Shown here in pieces: positions 50,358-58,468 of a stretch of 64,000 nucleotides of DNA. Origin of the DNA: an uncultured Collinsella sp. (lineage in GTDB: Bacteria; Actinomycetota; Coriobacteriia; Coriobacteriales; Coriobacteriaceae); NCBI GenBank assembly GCA_958443615.1, contig CAUCLI010000006.1, positions 1-64,000 on the forward strand. Reading direction: 5' to 3'. The translations under genes and the position numbers were made by a program. The notes beneath the pieces are model-generated. The model was not told where the DNA came from. It worked only from the letters and a program-made list of their open reading frames with translations, and did not search any database. How positions within the stretch are numbered: the first letter of the stretch is position 1; the number at the start of each line of letters is the position of its first letter.

Positions 50358-51615
50358 CCTTATCAAGTTCGAACTCAAGAAGATGCTCACCCGTCGCGTG
50401 GCCATCGTGGCGAACGTCGGTGCGCTCATCATGCTCCTCGCCGTCATGGCGCTCAACGTGATGCAGACCCAGACGGAGCGCAACATTGGGGAGATTCTAT
50501 CTGGCCCCGCCGCCATCGCGCACCGCCGCGAGGTGGCCGAGGCGCGCGCGGGCGACCTCACCCCCGAGCGCGTGGCGGCCGACATCGCCCATTACCAGGA
50601 GATCGCCTACGAGAAGCTCGACCCCGAGGAGCTCGCGGAGATGTCCTCGATGTCGGCTTGGGAGGCTGCCATGGACGCCTACGACAACGACAGGATGGTC
50701 GAGCTGAACGACCCGTACTACCGCACGATTCTCAAGCCATGGGCGGTCGATGGCCAGCAGGTGTACCAATTTGCGTCCCGCGTCACCCCCGAGATGGCGC
50801 TCGACTTCTACGGCGCCCTGGCGGCCAACCTGCAAGACTCCCTCGACGAGGGCATGGGAGGGGAGTGGGTGTACTCGCCCGCCGAGCGCGCGTACTGGAC
50901 CGAGATGGAGGCAGGCGTGGCCGATCCTCTGTCATACGGATGGTCCGGCGGCTGGGACAACATCCTCGACTGTGGTGCTTTCCTTGTGTTCGCCATCTTC
51001 GCGGTGTGCGTCACGGTGACGCCGATGTTCGCCTCCGAGTATCGCGACGGTACCGATGCCGTGCTCCTCGCGGCTCGATACGGGCGTGGCAGGCTCGTTG
51101 CCGCGAAGCTCATCGCCGCGGTCCTATATGCCACGGTCATGTTTGCGTTTGGCATTGCGATCATATGCGGGGTGTCTCTGGTCTTCTACGGCGCCGGCGG
51201 CGCGGGCCTGCCCATACAGAACTACGCGCTCGGTTCGCCGTATTCACTTACGATGTGGCAGGCTGCAGCCGTATATGTCGGAGTGTTCTACCTCGTCATG
51301 CTCGGCATGCTCGCACTCACGCTCGCGCTTTCCGCGCTGACCTCATCCACGCTCGCCATCATCGTGACCGACGTCGTGATCCTGTTTGTGAGCGGCTTGC
51401 TCCCGTCGGCCGGCGTCGGGGTGCTGCGCCACATCCTCACGCTGTTCCCCATGGGGCTGCAGTCGCCGTTCGACATGTTCGCCGCGCTGTTCTCCTATCC
51501 GGTAGGGCCGGTCGTGCTCGACCTCATCGGCATGGCGTCTTTTGTGTATTGTGCCTTGCTGATGGTTGGCGTTCCTGTGGCCTGGCGGACCTGGTGTCGT
51601 CATCAAGTTGCGTGA
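50350..51615 (+). CDS. ABC transporter permease (ECF module)
   Basis: A 421-residue ABC-2-type permease. The N-terminus MRSLIKFELKKMLTRR leads into TM1, followed by about 170 extracytoplasmic residues (about 45-220) and then five further membrane segments. The start is ATG 50350 (GGAGGTGGGCATC upstream) inside the end of the ATPase gene. Subunits and order suggest self-protection against, or export of, a membrane-active compound under control of the sigma factor. Confidence 0.8.
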   Translation: MRSLIKFELKKMLTRRVAIVANVGALIMLLAVMALNVMQTQTERNIGEILSGPAAIAHRREVAEARAGDLTPERVAADIAHYQEIAYEKLDPEELAEMSSMSAWEAAMDAYDNDRMVELNDPYYRTILKPWAVDGQQVYQFASRVTPEMALDFYGALAANLQDSLDEGMGGEWVYSPAERAYWTEMEAGVADPLSYGWSGGWDNILDCGAFLVFAIFAVCVTVTPMFASEYRDGTDAVLLAARYGRGRLVAAKLIAAVLYATVMFAFGIAIICGVSLVFYGAGGAGLPIQNYALGSPYSLTMWQAAAVYVGVFYLVMLGMLALTLALSALTSSTLAIIVTDVVILFVSGLLPSAGVGVLRHILTLFPMGLQSPFDMFAALFSYPVGPVVLDLIGMASFVYCALLMVGVPVAWRTWCRHQVA

Positions 51616-51707
51616 CAATCTGAATCTCTGTAACGACGGGTTATAGCTTTGGGGAGATTTGCAGGTAGCGGGGGTTGAAGCGAGATACTGCACAAGACGC
51701 TGAGAAG

Positions 51708-51745
51708 CACCCGTGCCGTCACGTCTGATGGTACGGGTGTTATTT
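51708..51745 (+). terminator. Terminator of the ECF/ABC operon
   Basis: Stem CACCCGTGCC / GGTACGGGTG (one G-T pair) with a 12-nt loop, followed by TTATTTCT. Confidence 0.75.
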
Positions 51746-51755
51746 CTCGATTTCG

Positions 51756-51872
51756 CTATTCTGCTTTGGCTTGGTAGCCCTCGCCCCATGTCCACATCGC
51801 GTCGATGATGTGCGGGTCGCGCATGATAGGCGGCCGCCATTGCGACCCGATGAGCTGTACGCGGGTCCTCAT
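51756..51872 (-). pseudogene. Short minus-strand gene tail, unidentified
   Basis: 38 codons from an ATG at 51872 to TAG, with GC-rich codon use like that of genuine genes here. It ends IIDAMWTWGEGYQAKAE. No ribosome site precedes it, and an in-frame stop lies about 15 codons upstream. I read it as the end of a decayed gene; family unknown. Confidence 0.3.
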
Positions 51873-52193
51873 GGGACAAGAGGGAGTTCGACAAGCCTGT
51901 TCGACGCATCATTTTTGAATTCGGCGCGGGGAGTTGCCGCAAAAATCCCTCAGAGTAAATTGCGACAACACAAGGTGTCTATGATTGTCGATTCTCACTT
52001 ACTATTATCTGCGGTTATGTTGTTGGGTAGTAGGCGATAAGCTGTCCAAACAGAAATGCATTTACTTCAAGGGAATATTTCAGCACCGGTTCATCTACGG
52101 TTTGTGCGAAGCGCCCAGAATCGCGCTGACTGCTGCGTCGGAGCTGGTGGATGGATGCCGGCAAAGGTGGCAATTCTCCTTTTGCAATGAGCT

Positions 52194-52237
52194 GATGCGA
52201 TATTCCCATATAAGTGATGCGATAGTCCCAGATAAGT
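52194..52237. repeat. Tandem 22-bp direct repeat
   Basis: GATGCGATATTCCCATATAAGT-type unit at 52194-52215 and again at 52216-52237 with two mismatches (20 of 22 identical), about 100 bases before the next gene. Could be a pair of operator sites or a remnant. Confidence 0.7.
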
Positions 52238-52338
52238 AAAACGATCATGCGGTTCAACCCTAACTTCGATGGTGAAATCGTGCCGTATCAACGTGTGATA
52301 CTCTGATGCAACGGAAGCCCGGCGAACGGGGAGGGGCG

Positions 52339-52707
52339 ATGGTGCGGCTGTACATTTCCAAGCTCGATAAGGATATGCGCGAGCGGATCGAGACCGCCCG
52401 CTACACGGAGATGGAGCTCGAGGGAATCCGCGGTATCCTGCAGCGCACCATCGACGCGCGCAGGAAGGCGGCTTACGGTGTGATTGTGTTGTTCATCGCG
52501 ATTGACGCCTTCGCGCTGTGGGCGGAGGTGTTCGCCAACCCCAACCCGTCGGCGGAGGGCTTCATGATCTCTATGGGCGCGCTAATCGCCATCGAGGTGT
52601 TTACCTGGTGGTTCGTGTGGGAGCTCCAGATCGGCATCCTCAGGCGTGGCTTCAACCGCGCCGCCGAGCGCGGCTATCCCCAGCTGATGCATTGCCGCCT
52701 GCGGTGA
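52339..52707 (+). CDS. Small two-helix membrane protein, function unknown
   Basis: A 122-residue protein starting MVRLYISKLDKDMRERIETARYTEMELEGIRG in pieces, with ATG 52339 behind GGGGAGGGGCG. A charged N-terminal helix of about 50 residues precedes two hydrophobic segments (AYGVIVLFIAIDAFALW and FMISMGALIAIEVFTWWFV). The C-terminus is basic. I do not recognise a family. Its codon use is GC-rich like core genes, although both flanks are gene-poor. Confidence 0.6.
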   Translation: MVRLYISKLDKDMRERIETARYTEMELEGIRGILQRTIDARRKAAYGVIVLFIAIDAFALWAEVFANPNPSAEGFMISMGALIAIEVFTWWFVWELQIGILRRGFNRAAERGYPQLMHCRLR

Positions 52708-52740
52708 TATGTCTACTGTACGTTGTCGAGCGGGGCATGT

Positions 52741-52968
52741 TCACTTCGGTCGCTCAATCGCTTCGACCCTGTCGAGCCGAAGCGCGATGATTCTTGGCGT
52801 GTCGGGTTTATGTACAATTTCGAATAGGACGCGCCGATCGTCGAGGTCATGAGCCGTCCGCGTGGCGGCGATTCCACCAGCCTTGACTATCGCATCGGTG
52901 AGGCCGATGGTACAGCTTTTGCAGGCGAGTTTGCCGCATGCGTTCTTAAAGTGACGTCTTTGTCCTAC
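52741..52968 (-). pseudogene. C-terminal fragment of an unidentified protein
   Basis: An open minus-strand frame of 75 codons without a start codon, bounded upstream by TAA. It contains a Cys cluster, CGKLACKSC, and ends IIALRLDRVEAIERPK. Its composition looks like real protein, and the opposite strand gives nothing sensible. Probably the tail of a truncated gene. It may extend rightwards through a frameshift, but I could not trace it. Confidence 0.45.
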
Positions 52969-53362
52969 TTACATATATGGCGGATGCGATGTCTTGCTGA
53001 CTCAGTTCGGCATGTCATTTGAGGGAGGACAGTTTTTCGGCAATCATGGCACCCCATCGGAGAAGGCAGTCTGATATCGCGCCCATCATTCTCTTGAAAG
53101 TAAGCTGCTCGGCGCAAATCAGTTTGTCAATTTGCCAAAAAGGCTGATAGTGGCGTATTCCTCTGGGATGATGCCCCATGCCGCAACGGGCAGTGGCGGA
53201 ATTGTCGTGATGTGTTGCTACAATTGTCGCTGCTAGATGGTGGAGTGCAACAGCGGTTGCGAGGATAGTCTTGCGCTGAGGCTCGGTGGCCAAAGGGGTG
53301 AACACGTCCCATGACGGCTGCCGTCGGGCCTGGAATATCAGCGCTACAAGGAGGCTTTCATT
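52969..53362. other. Stretch without a recognisable gene
   Basis: Nearly 400 bases between the fragment above and the XRE gene. A minus-strand open frame ending at 53015 has a plausible helical tail (CLLRWGAMIAEKLSSLK) but no start, and its upstream part is only the antisense of the XRE gene. I see no promoter or repeat I can support. Confidence 0.5.
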
Positions 53363-53764
53363 ATGGATGACGCAACGACGCAGCTTGCCGACCGCCTGCT
53401 CGACCTTCGCCGCAAGGCCGGCTACTCGCAGGAGCAGCTGGCGGACCTGCTGGGGGTTTCTCGCCAAGCTATCTCGAAGTGGGAGGGTGCCCAGGGCCGT
53501 CCCGAAGTCGACAACGTGGTCAAGCTCGCGCAGATCTACCGCGTGAGCACGGACTTCATCCTCACGGGCTCGGCGAGTGTCCCGTCGGTATGCGAGACGC
53601 CCTCGGCACCCGCCCCGCGCGAGCTGCCACGCGAGTACCGTTTCGCCCTCAGCGCCCTCATGGTCATCGCCGGAACCGCCGTCGTGTTCCTGCTGATCGT
53701 CGTTATCCTGACCATCCTGTCCACGACACTCACCTCGGGTGCCGACATTCCCGGCTGGAAGTAG
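53363..53764 (+). CDS. XRE-family regulator with C-terminal membrane helix
   Basis: A 133-residue protein. Residues about 5-65 form a Cro/CI-type helix-turn-helix (LADRLLDLRRKAGYSQEQL, LLGVSRQAISKWEGAQ). A Pro-rich linker is followed by one hydrophobic helix (LMVIAGTAVVFLLIVVILTI). AAGGAGG is eight bases before ATG 53363. Membrane-anchored XRE proteins of this kind often sense the cell envelope; the ABC transporter starting 155 bases downstream is a likely target. Confidence 0.85.
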   Translation: MDDATTQLADRLLDLRRKAGYSQEQLADLLGVSRQAISKWEGAQGRPEVDNVVKLAQIYRVSTDFILTGSASVPSVCETPSAPAPRELPREYRFALSALMVIAGTAVVFLLIVVILTILSTTLTSGADIPGWK

Positions 53765-53918
53765 CTGTTGACCGGGGTTTCTTATTCAATATCAACTGAT
53801 TAGACGCGTGCAAAGTAACTTGGCGCTTGCCCGATACGCCCTTTCTTGCAGGGTGTAGGGCTCATGCACCTTTGCCTTGCATGCTCAAGGGCGGGATGGC
53901 AAAAGGAGCAAAAGAATT

Positions 53919-54674
53919 ATGGGCATCCTCGTTGAGGCATGTGGCGTGTGCAAAAGTTACAAGCATGGAAATCTGAGCACCAAGGTTCTTCGATACGTTG
54001 ATATGAGCGTGTCGGCTGGGGAGATGGTGTCCATCGTGGGACCATCCGGTTCGGGCAAGTCGACGCTGCTGCACTGTTTGGCGGGGCTTGAGGTCCCCGA
54101 TACGGGTGAGATTCATCTTATGGGCGTGGATGTCGTGCGAGCGAGGCGCGGCGAGCGCGCGAAGGTCAGAGCCCGGCATGTCGGGTTCGTGTTCCAGCAG
54201 CACAATCTCATGCCCTCGCTTTCCGTGGGTGAGAACGTCTCGCTACCTGCGCGCTTTGCCGGTCGCAGGGTGAGCGGGAAGGACGTGTGCGATCTCTTGG
54301 AGCGGGTCGGTATGGGAGGGAAGGAGCATGCCCGTCCAGCCGAGCTATCCGGTGGCGAGGCACAGCGTGTGGCGCTCGCCCGGGCTATCGCCTCTGGTCC
54401 GGACATCGTGTTTGCCGATGAACCCACTGGCGCCCTCGACACGGCGAACGGGAACGTGGTCCTCGATATGCTGCGAGCTATGACGAATGAGGGGAGACGA
54501 GCTGTCGTCATGGTGACGCACGATCTTGAGGCGGCCGCTCGTGCCGACCGGGTGCTTGTGATGCGTGACGGAAAGATTGTTCATATTATGACTCACCCCA
54601 CGTCGCAGGAAATCCTCCTCGCGATGGAGACGGTAGGGCCGCGCGATACCGACGAGGGGGCGATGTTGCGATGA
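53919..54674 (+). CDS. ABC transporter ATP-binding protein (MacB/LolD type)
   Basis: A 251-residue ATPase. Walker A is GPSGSGKSTLLHCLAGLE, signature LSGGEAQRVALARA, Walker B IVFADEPTGALDT and the H-loop in VMVTHDLEAAARAD. This is the pattern of MacB/LolD/BceA ATPases that work with FtsX-type permeases. ATG 53919 (GGAGCAAAAGAATT upstream) is chosen over ATG 53877. Its stop overlaps the permease ATG (ATGA). Confidence 0.92.
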   Translation: MGILVEACGVCKSYKHGNLSTKVLRYVDMSVSAGEMVSIVGPSGSGKSTLLHCLAGLEVPDTGEIHLMGVDVVRARRGERAKVRARHVGFVFQQHNLMPSLSVGENVSLPARFAGRRVSGKDVCDLLERVGMGGKEHARPAELSGGEAQRVALARAIASGPDIVFADEPTGALDTANGNVVLDMLRAMTNEGRRAVVMVTHDLEAAARADRVLVMRDGKIVHIMTHPTSQEILLAMETVGPRDTDEGAMLR

Positions 54675-56038
54675 TTCGCCTGATTGTGGGTGATGTTCGG
54701 GAGCATTGGCATGTGTGGTTCGGTGTACTCGCCGTTGCTGCCGCATTTGGCTATATGGGAGGTTGGTTCGCGTCGTTTTCCGCAACAGCGGCTGCGGACC
54801 CGATGTCCGCGACTTCTTTCTTCTTTAGAAGCGCCGCTCAGGCGATTCTCATGTTTTCGGCGATTTCCGGGTGCGTCGTTCTCTCTTCAACGGCCCGGGG
54901 AAGCGTCGTCTCGTTGCGGCGTACCTACGCCCTGTGGCAGGTGATCAACATTCCTCCGGTTGTGGTGGGCTTTGCTGTCATCGTTCAAATTGCACTCGTT
55001 GGGGTCTTCGGTTCGTGTTTGGGCTTGGCCTTGTGCTGGGCAAGCTCATCCATCGTGTTCAGCGCCCTGTTCATGGACATCGACTTGTTCGAAGGGGTGC
55101 GGATCTTACCGGGATTATCCCTCTGTCCTGCGGTTCTTGGTGTGTCGCTATTCGTGTCGGTACTGGGCGGGGCGCGCGCCGCAAGGGCGGCGGCGCGTAC
55201 GCCGTCCGTGATGGCTTTGCGTGACGATCGGTCGGTCGAGGGTGCATCCGCGCACATGACGCTACCGCGATGGCTTGCCGCCCTTGCCACTTGCGCCGCT
55301 GCCGCATGGTGCGTGTCCACGGTTGACCCCGTCTTAGCCCCTGTCGATTTCGGTCAGAGCACCTGGCTCGTCTTTTTGCCTATTGCAATCCCGGCGCTAA
55401 TTTCGGCTCTCGCCCCTGTACTTTTGCCGAGGATCCTGCATGCGGCGACGTGTCCGTTGTCGCGCTGGACGGCGTGGCTTCTCGCGCGCAGGAGCGCTCA
55501 GCACGGCTTAACACAGAGCTTGTCGATTGAGACATCCCTCGTGGTTGCCATGGGTGTCGTTGCGGGTTTCTATTCGATGATGAGCCTGATGGGGCAGTAT
55601 GCCATGGCATACGACTTGCCGATTGGGAGCGGATTCGGTCTCGACCCGCGCCTCGCGTGCGTAATGTTCGCGGGGCCGGTCATCCTGGCGGCTGTGGGCT
55701 CGTGCGCAAATGTAGTTCTTGCCTTGCGAGTGCGGGAGCGCGACGCATCGTTGCTGGAGGCGTTGGGCGCCACCCCTCGCCAGGTCTGTGTCACCTCGGT
55801 TCTTGAGGCGTCTATGCATGCGGCAACTGCAGGCTCAGCTGCATTGCTTTCGGCTGTGCTTTCCAACATGATCGCGGCTCATGCGTTGGGCTTGGGCGCT
55901 GGGAGCGCGATGCTGTCCGTGCGTTTTGCCCCCGCCGCCTTCATCGCCGTCGCAGGTTTCGTTGTGCTGGTTGTGGCAGAGCTATTGCCGGTGCTTCGGG
56001 TGTTTAGGAGCGCGCCCGTTCGTTTTCTCAATGAGTGA
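54671..56038 (+). CDS. FtsX-like ABC transporter permease
   Basis: A 455-residue membrane protein with about eight hydrophobic segments in two halves. The FtsX/MacB-type coupling region appears as ARAARAAARTPSVMALRDD after the first group and LALRVRERDASLLEALGATPRQV before the last group. It forms a complete two-gene transporter with the preceding ATPase, probably for antimicrobial peptide resistance or lipid/envelope work. Substrate unknown. Confidence 0.87.
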   Translation: MIRLIVGDVREHWHVWFGVLAVAAAFGYMGGWFASFSATAAADPMSATSFFFRSAAQAILMFSAISGCVVLSSTARGSVVSLRRTYALWQVINIPPVVVGFAVIVQIALVGVFGSCLGLALCWASSSIVFSALFMDIDLFEGVRILPGLSLCPAVLGVSLFVSVLGGARAARAAARTPSVMALRDDRSVEGASAHMTLPRWLAALATCAAAAWCVSTVDPVLAPVDFGQSTWLVFLPIAIPALISALAPVLLPRILHAATCPLSRWTAWLLARRSAQHGLTQSLSIETSLVVAMGVVAGFYSMMSLMGQYAMAYDLPIGSGFGLDPRLACVMFAGPVILAAVGSCANVVLALRVRERDASLLEALGATPRQVCVTSVLEASMHAATAGSAALLSAVLSNMIAAHALGLGAGSAMLSVRFAPAAFIAVAGFVVLVVAELLPVLRVFRSAPVRFLNE

Positions 56039-56094
56039 TTGACGCGATTAGTATGCTGATATACTGAAGAAGTTCTTACCAAATATAGGAAGAA
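56039..56094 (+). promoter_or_regulatory. Promoter/operator region of the toxin-antitoxin pair
   Basis: TTGACG (56039-56044) and TATACT (56060-56065) form a possible promoter with a short 15-bp spacer. The -10 lies within the palindrome AGTAT-GCTGAT-ATACT (56050-56065). A second palindrome, TTCTT...AAGAA (56073-56094), follows. Phd/YefM antitoxins autoregulate through such sites. Confidence 0.5.
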
Positions 56095-56106
56095 TAGAGG
56101 TATATC

Positions 56107-56370
56107 ATGCCCAAGATCATTTCGAGCTCCACGCTGCGCAACGGGTATAACGAGGTTTCGGCGTGGTGCCGGGAAAGGCAGGAACCCGTTTTTGTCACCA
56201 AGAACGGTGCTGGTGATCTTGCGGTCATGGACATCGAGTCGTATGAGCAGCTCATGGCTCGCCTCGATTTGCTCAAGACCTTGGCCGAGGGGCATCGTGA
56301 CGTAGTTGAGGGGCGAACCCATTCCGCGCGCGAAGGCGTTGCGCGCCTGCGTGAAGAGTTTGGTCTGTAA
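56107..56370 (+). CDS. Phd/YefM-family antitoxin
   Basis: An 87-residue antitoxin. The N-terminus (MPKIISSSTLRNGYNEVSAWC) and the core EPVFVTKNGAGDLAVMDIESYE are the Phd/YefM DNA-binding domain; the C-terminal part (about 55-87) would wrap the toxin. ATG 56107 has AGAGG upstream. The toxin gene starts four bases after its stop. It would repress its own promoter through the upstream palindromes. Confidence 0.88.
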   Translation: MPKIISSSTLRNGYNEVSAWCRERQEPVFVTKNGAGDLAVMDIESYEQLMARLDLLKTLAEGHRDVVEGRTHSAREGVARLREEFGL

Positions 56371-56373
56371 GTA

Positions 56374-56685
56374 ATGTATTCCGTTGCGGAGACTGAAGCC
56401 GCCTTGGAAGACCTGCGGGAGACCATTGCCTATTTGAATTATCGAACGGGAGGCAAGCGGGCGGGGTCTGAACTGCTGGATGCATACGAGAAGCTTGTGG
56501 GGATCCTTGAGCGGACTCCTTTTGCATTCCCCCTTGCAGTTGATTCCATCGTTGAGTCTTTGGGTTATCGCTGGGCGCTCGTCCGTTCCTATATCGTTCT
56601 CTACACAGTGAATGAAATCGATAAGGCTGTTGCCATCGAGCGCGTCGAGCACGAAAGTCGAAATTGGCGTGCGCTGCTTGGATAG
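56374..56685 (+). CDS. RelE/ParE-superfamily toxin
   Basis: A 103-residue protein of the RelE/ParE fold: two N-terminal helices (VAETEAALEDLRETIAYL; AGSELLDAYEKLVGIL) then beta strands ending in YRWALVRSYIVLYTVNE and AIERVEHESRNWRALL. It is the partner of the upstream antitoxin. The late GYR...Y.VLY...V.I.RV.H.R pattern fits this superfamily. Whether it cuts mRNA or poisons gyrase cannot be told from sequence. Confidence 0.87.
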   Translation: MYSVAETEAALEDLRETIAYLNYRTGGKRAGSELLDAYEKLVGILERTPFAFPLAVDSIVESLGYRWALVRSYIVLYTVNEIDKAVAIERVEHESRNWRALLG

Positions 56686-56707
56686 CAGGGCTTCATAAAG
56701 ATAGAAG

Positions 56708-57112
56708 CTACGCTTCAGCTGAATCCAAAGAGCCGCACGGGCGGCAGGATCCGTCACTTTGGGCGATCATCTCGTCGTAGTGGGCGATCTTGTAGTCCAG
56801 GCGGTCGAGCCCCTCCTGTACGAGCTCGAGGCGTTCCCGCGCAGCATCGCGCTGCTCGATGAGGATCTGCCGGCGCGCCTCGAGTGTCGAGTCGCCCTCA
56901 TCGAAGAGTTGCGTGTACTCGATAAGCGCCTCGATGGAGACGTTCGCGCCGCGCATGCACTTGACAAAGGAGATGCGCGCGCAGTCCTCCTCGCCGTAGT
57001 CGCGCACGCCGCTCGCGTTGCGACGCACGGGGCACAGCAGGCCGATCCGCTCGTAATAGCGCAGCGTGTCGGCGCTGAGTCCGTATTCCTCCACAACCTC
57101 GGCAATGCGCAT
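56708..57112 (-). CDS. MerR-family transcriptional regulator
   Basis: A 134-residue MerR regulator. The N-terminal winged helix reads MRIAEVVEEYGLSADTLRYYERIGLL, followed by SGVRDYGEEDCARISFVK, a dimerisation coiled coil (about 75-115) and a short tail with CRPCG. The closest type by pattern is the NmlR/AdhR group that senses aldehydes or thiol stress. Start is ATG 57112 with GGGAGG five bases upstream. It is divergent from the alcohol dehydrogenase gene, its likely target. The Cys pair in the tail might be the sensor. Confidence 0.88.
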   Translation of the reverse strand: MRIAEVVEEYGLSADTLRYYERIGLLCPVRRNASGVRDYGEEDCARISFVKCMRGANVSIEALIEYTQLFDEGDSTLEARRQILIEQRDAARERLELVQEGLDRLDYKIAHYDEMIAQSDGSCRPCGSLDSAEA

Positions 57113-57142
57113 GATGGCCTCCCGTTCGAATGTCCACCTCCC

Positions 57143-57173
57143 CATATACTCCTTGGAGCTTACTCTAAGGCAA
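57143..57173 (-). promoter_or_regulatory. MerR-type promoter of merR (19-bp spacer)
   Basis: On the minus strand TTGCCT (57173-57168) and TATATG (57148-57143) are 19 bp apart, the overlong spacer typical of MerR-controlled promoters. The near-palindrome CTTGGAGCTTACTCTAAG (57152-57169) fills it. Confidence 0.65.
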
Positions 57174-57230
57174 GCGATGCGCGGGAAATCCATGTCTGTG
57201 AATTCATCGTGGATGCCGCGAGATCACACC

Positions 57231-57261
57231 TTGTCCATGAGTTGGCTCCAGCTCCTAGACT
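57231..57261 (+). promoter_or_regulatory. MerR-type promoter of the alcohol dehydrogenase (19-bp spacer)
   Basis: TTGTCC (57231-57236) and TAGACT (57256-57261) are 19 bp apart. The spacer includes the imperfect palindrome GAGTTGGCTCCAGCTC. This suggests activation by the divergent MerR protein. Confidence 0.6.
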
Positions 57262-57295
57262 GGGGCTACGCAAACCACCGGCAAGGGAGGCACGT

Positions 57296-58468
57296 ATGCT
57301 CGGCTCAATCACCTATCACAATCCAACCCGTCTGCACTTTGGGCCCGATTCGCTCGAGGCGCTCGCCACCGAGCTCGTCGGATTCGGCAATACGGTCCAG
57401 CTCGTCTATGGCGGCGGCTCGATCAAGAAGATCGGCCTGTACGACAAGATCGTCGACCTGCTCGCGCAGGCCGGCAAGACCGTGGTCGAGGACGGCGGCG
57501 TCATGCCCAACCCCACGGTCGAGAAACTCCGTGAGGGTGTGGAGATCGCGCGCCGCAACAATGTTGACTTCATCCTCGCCGTGGGTGGCGGCTCGTGCGC
57601 GGACTATGCCAAGGCGGTGTCCGTCTCGGTCAACCTGCCGGCGGACCAAGACCCCTGGGACGTGTATTACGAGCGCTGGGAGGAGCCCACGTGCGAGATC
57701 GTCCCGGTGGGCGTGGTGCTCACCATGGTGGGCACGGGCTCGGAGATGAACGGCGGCGCCGTCATCACCAACCGCGAGCGCGGCCTCAAGCTGGGGCACG
57801 TGTTCGGCACCGAGGTGTTCCCGCGCTTTGCGATCCTCAATCCCGAGTACACCTACACGCTCCCGCGCTATCAGATGGTCGCGGGCATCTTCGACATCAT
57901 GAACCACATCACCGAGCAGTATTTCTCCGGCGAGGACGACAACACGAGCGACTACCTGGCCGAGGGCCTCATGCGGAGCCTCGTGCACGCGAGCCGCGTC
58001 GCGGTGGGGGAGCCTGAGAACTACGAGGCGCGCTCCAACATCATGTGGTGTGCGACCTGGGCTCTCAACACCCTGATCGCCCAGGGCAAGACGACCGACT
58101 GGGAGGTGCATATGCTGGGCCAGGCGGTCGGCGCGGTGACGGACGCCACGCACGGCATGACGCTTTCCGCCGTCGCGCTGCCGTATTACCGCTCGATCAT
58201 GGTGTACGGCCTGCCCAAGTTCGCGCGCTTCGCACGCGCTGTGTGGGATGTGGATGCCACGGGCAAGACCGAGGAGGAAGTCGCCCGCGCTGGGCTGGAC
58301 GCCATGGAGGCGTGGATGCGCGAGATCGGCTGCGTGATGAACCTTACGGAGTTGGGCTGCACCGAGGATGTGCTCGACGAGCTTGCCGACGCCACGCTGG
58401 TGATGGAGGGCGGCTACCACGTGCTCTCGCGCGAGGAGATTATCGAGTTGTTCCGTGCCGCGCTCTAA
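57296..58468 (+). CDS. Iron-type alcohol dehydrogenase (BdhA/YqhD-like)
   Basis: A 390-residue group III alcohol dehydrogenase reducing aldehydes with NAD(P)H. The cofactor motif is VGGGSCADYAKAV, and the metal ligands Asp and three His are in FDIMNHITEQYF, WEVHMLGQAVG and ATHGMTLSAVA. ATG 57296 has AAGGGAGG upstream. The divergent MerR gene and the 19-bp-spaced promoter suggest induction by aldehyde or thiol stress. It would complement adhE in removing aldehydes or recycling NAD(P)H. Confidence 0.9.
   Translation: MLGSITYHNPTRLHFGPDSLEALATELVGFGNTVQLVYGGGSIKKIGLYDKIVDLLAQAGKTVVEDGGVMPNPTVEKLREGVEIARRNNVDFILAVGGGSCADYAKAVSVSVNLPADQDPWDVYYERWEEPTCEIVPVGVVLTMVGTGSEMNGGAVITNRERGLKLGHVFGTEVFPRFAILNPEYTYTLPRYQMVAGIFDIMNHITEQYFSGEDDNTSDYLAEGLMRSLVHASRVAVGEPENYEARSNIMWCATWALNTLIAQGKTTDWEVHMLGQAVGAVTDATHGMTLSAVALPYYRSIMVYGLPKFARFARAVWDVDATGKTEEEVARAGLDAMEAWMREIGCVMNLTELGCTEDVLDELADATLVMEGGYHVLSREEIIELFRAAL

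Larger units (their letters stand above)
51746..52338. other. Gene-poor, AT-richer stretch with remnants
   Basis: About 590 bases without a convincing intact gene. It holds a 38-codon minus-strand fragment (51756-51872) and a tandem 22-bp repeat (52194-52237). Base composition drops well below the neighbouring genes from about 51940 to 52300, suggesting acquired or decaying DNA. Confidence 0.6.

Noticed and set aside
52194..52237. CRISPR-like repeats
   Set aside because: Only two units, directly adjacent with no spacer and no cas genes nearby.
53015..53467. Minus-strand frame of 150 codons opposite the XRE regulator
   Set aside because: Its N-terminal third is just antisense of the regulator, and no ribosome site is present. 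The tail near 53015 looked protein-like but cannot be supported.
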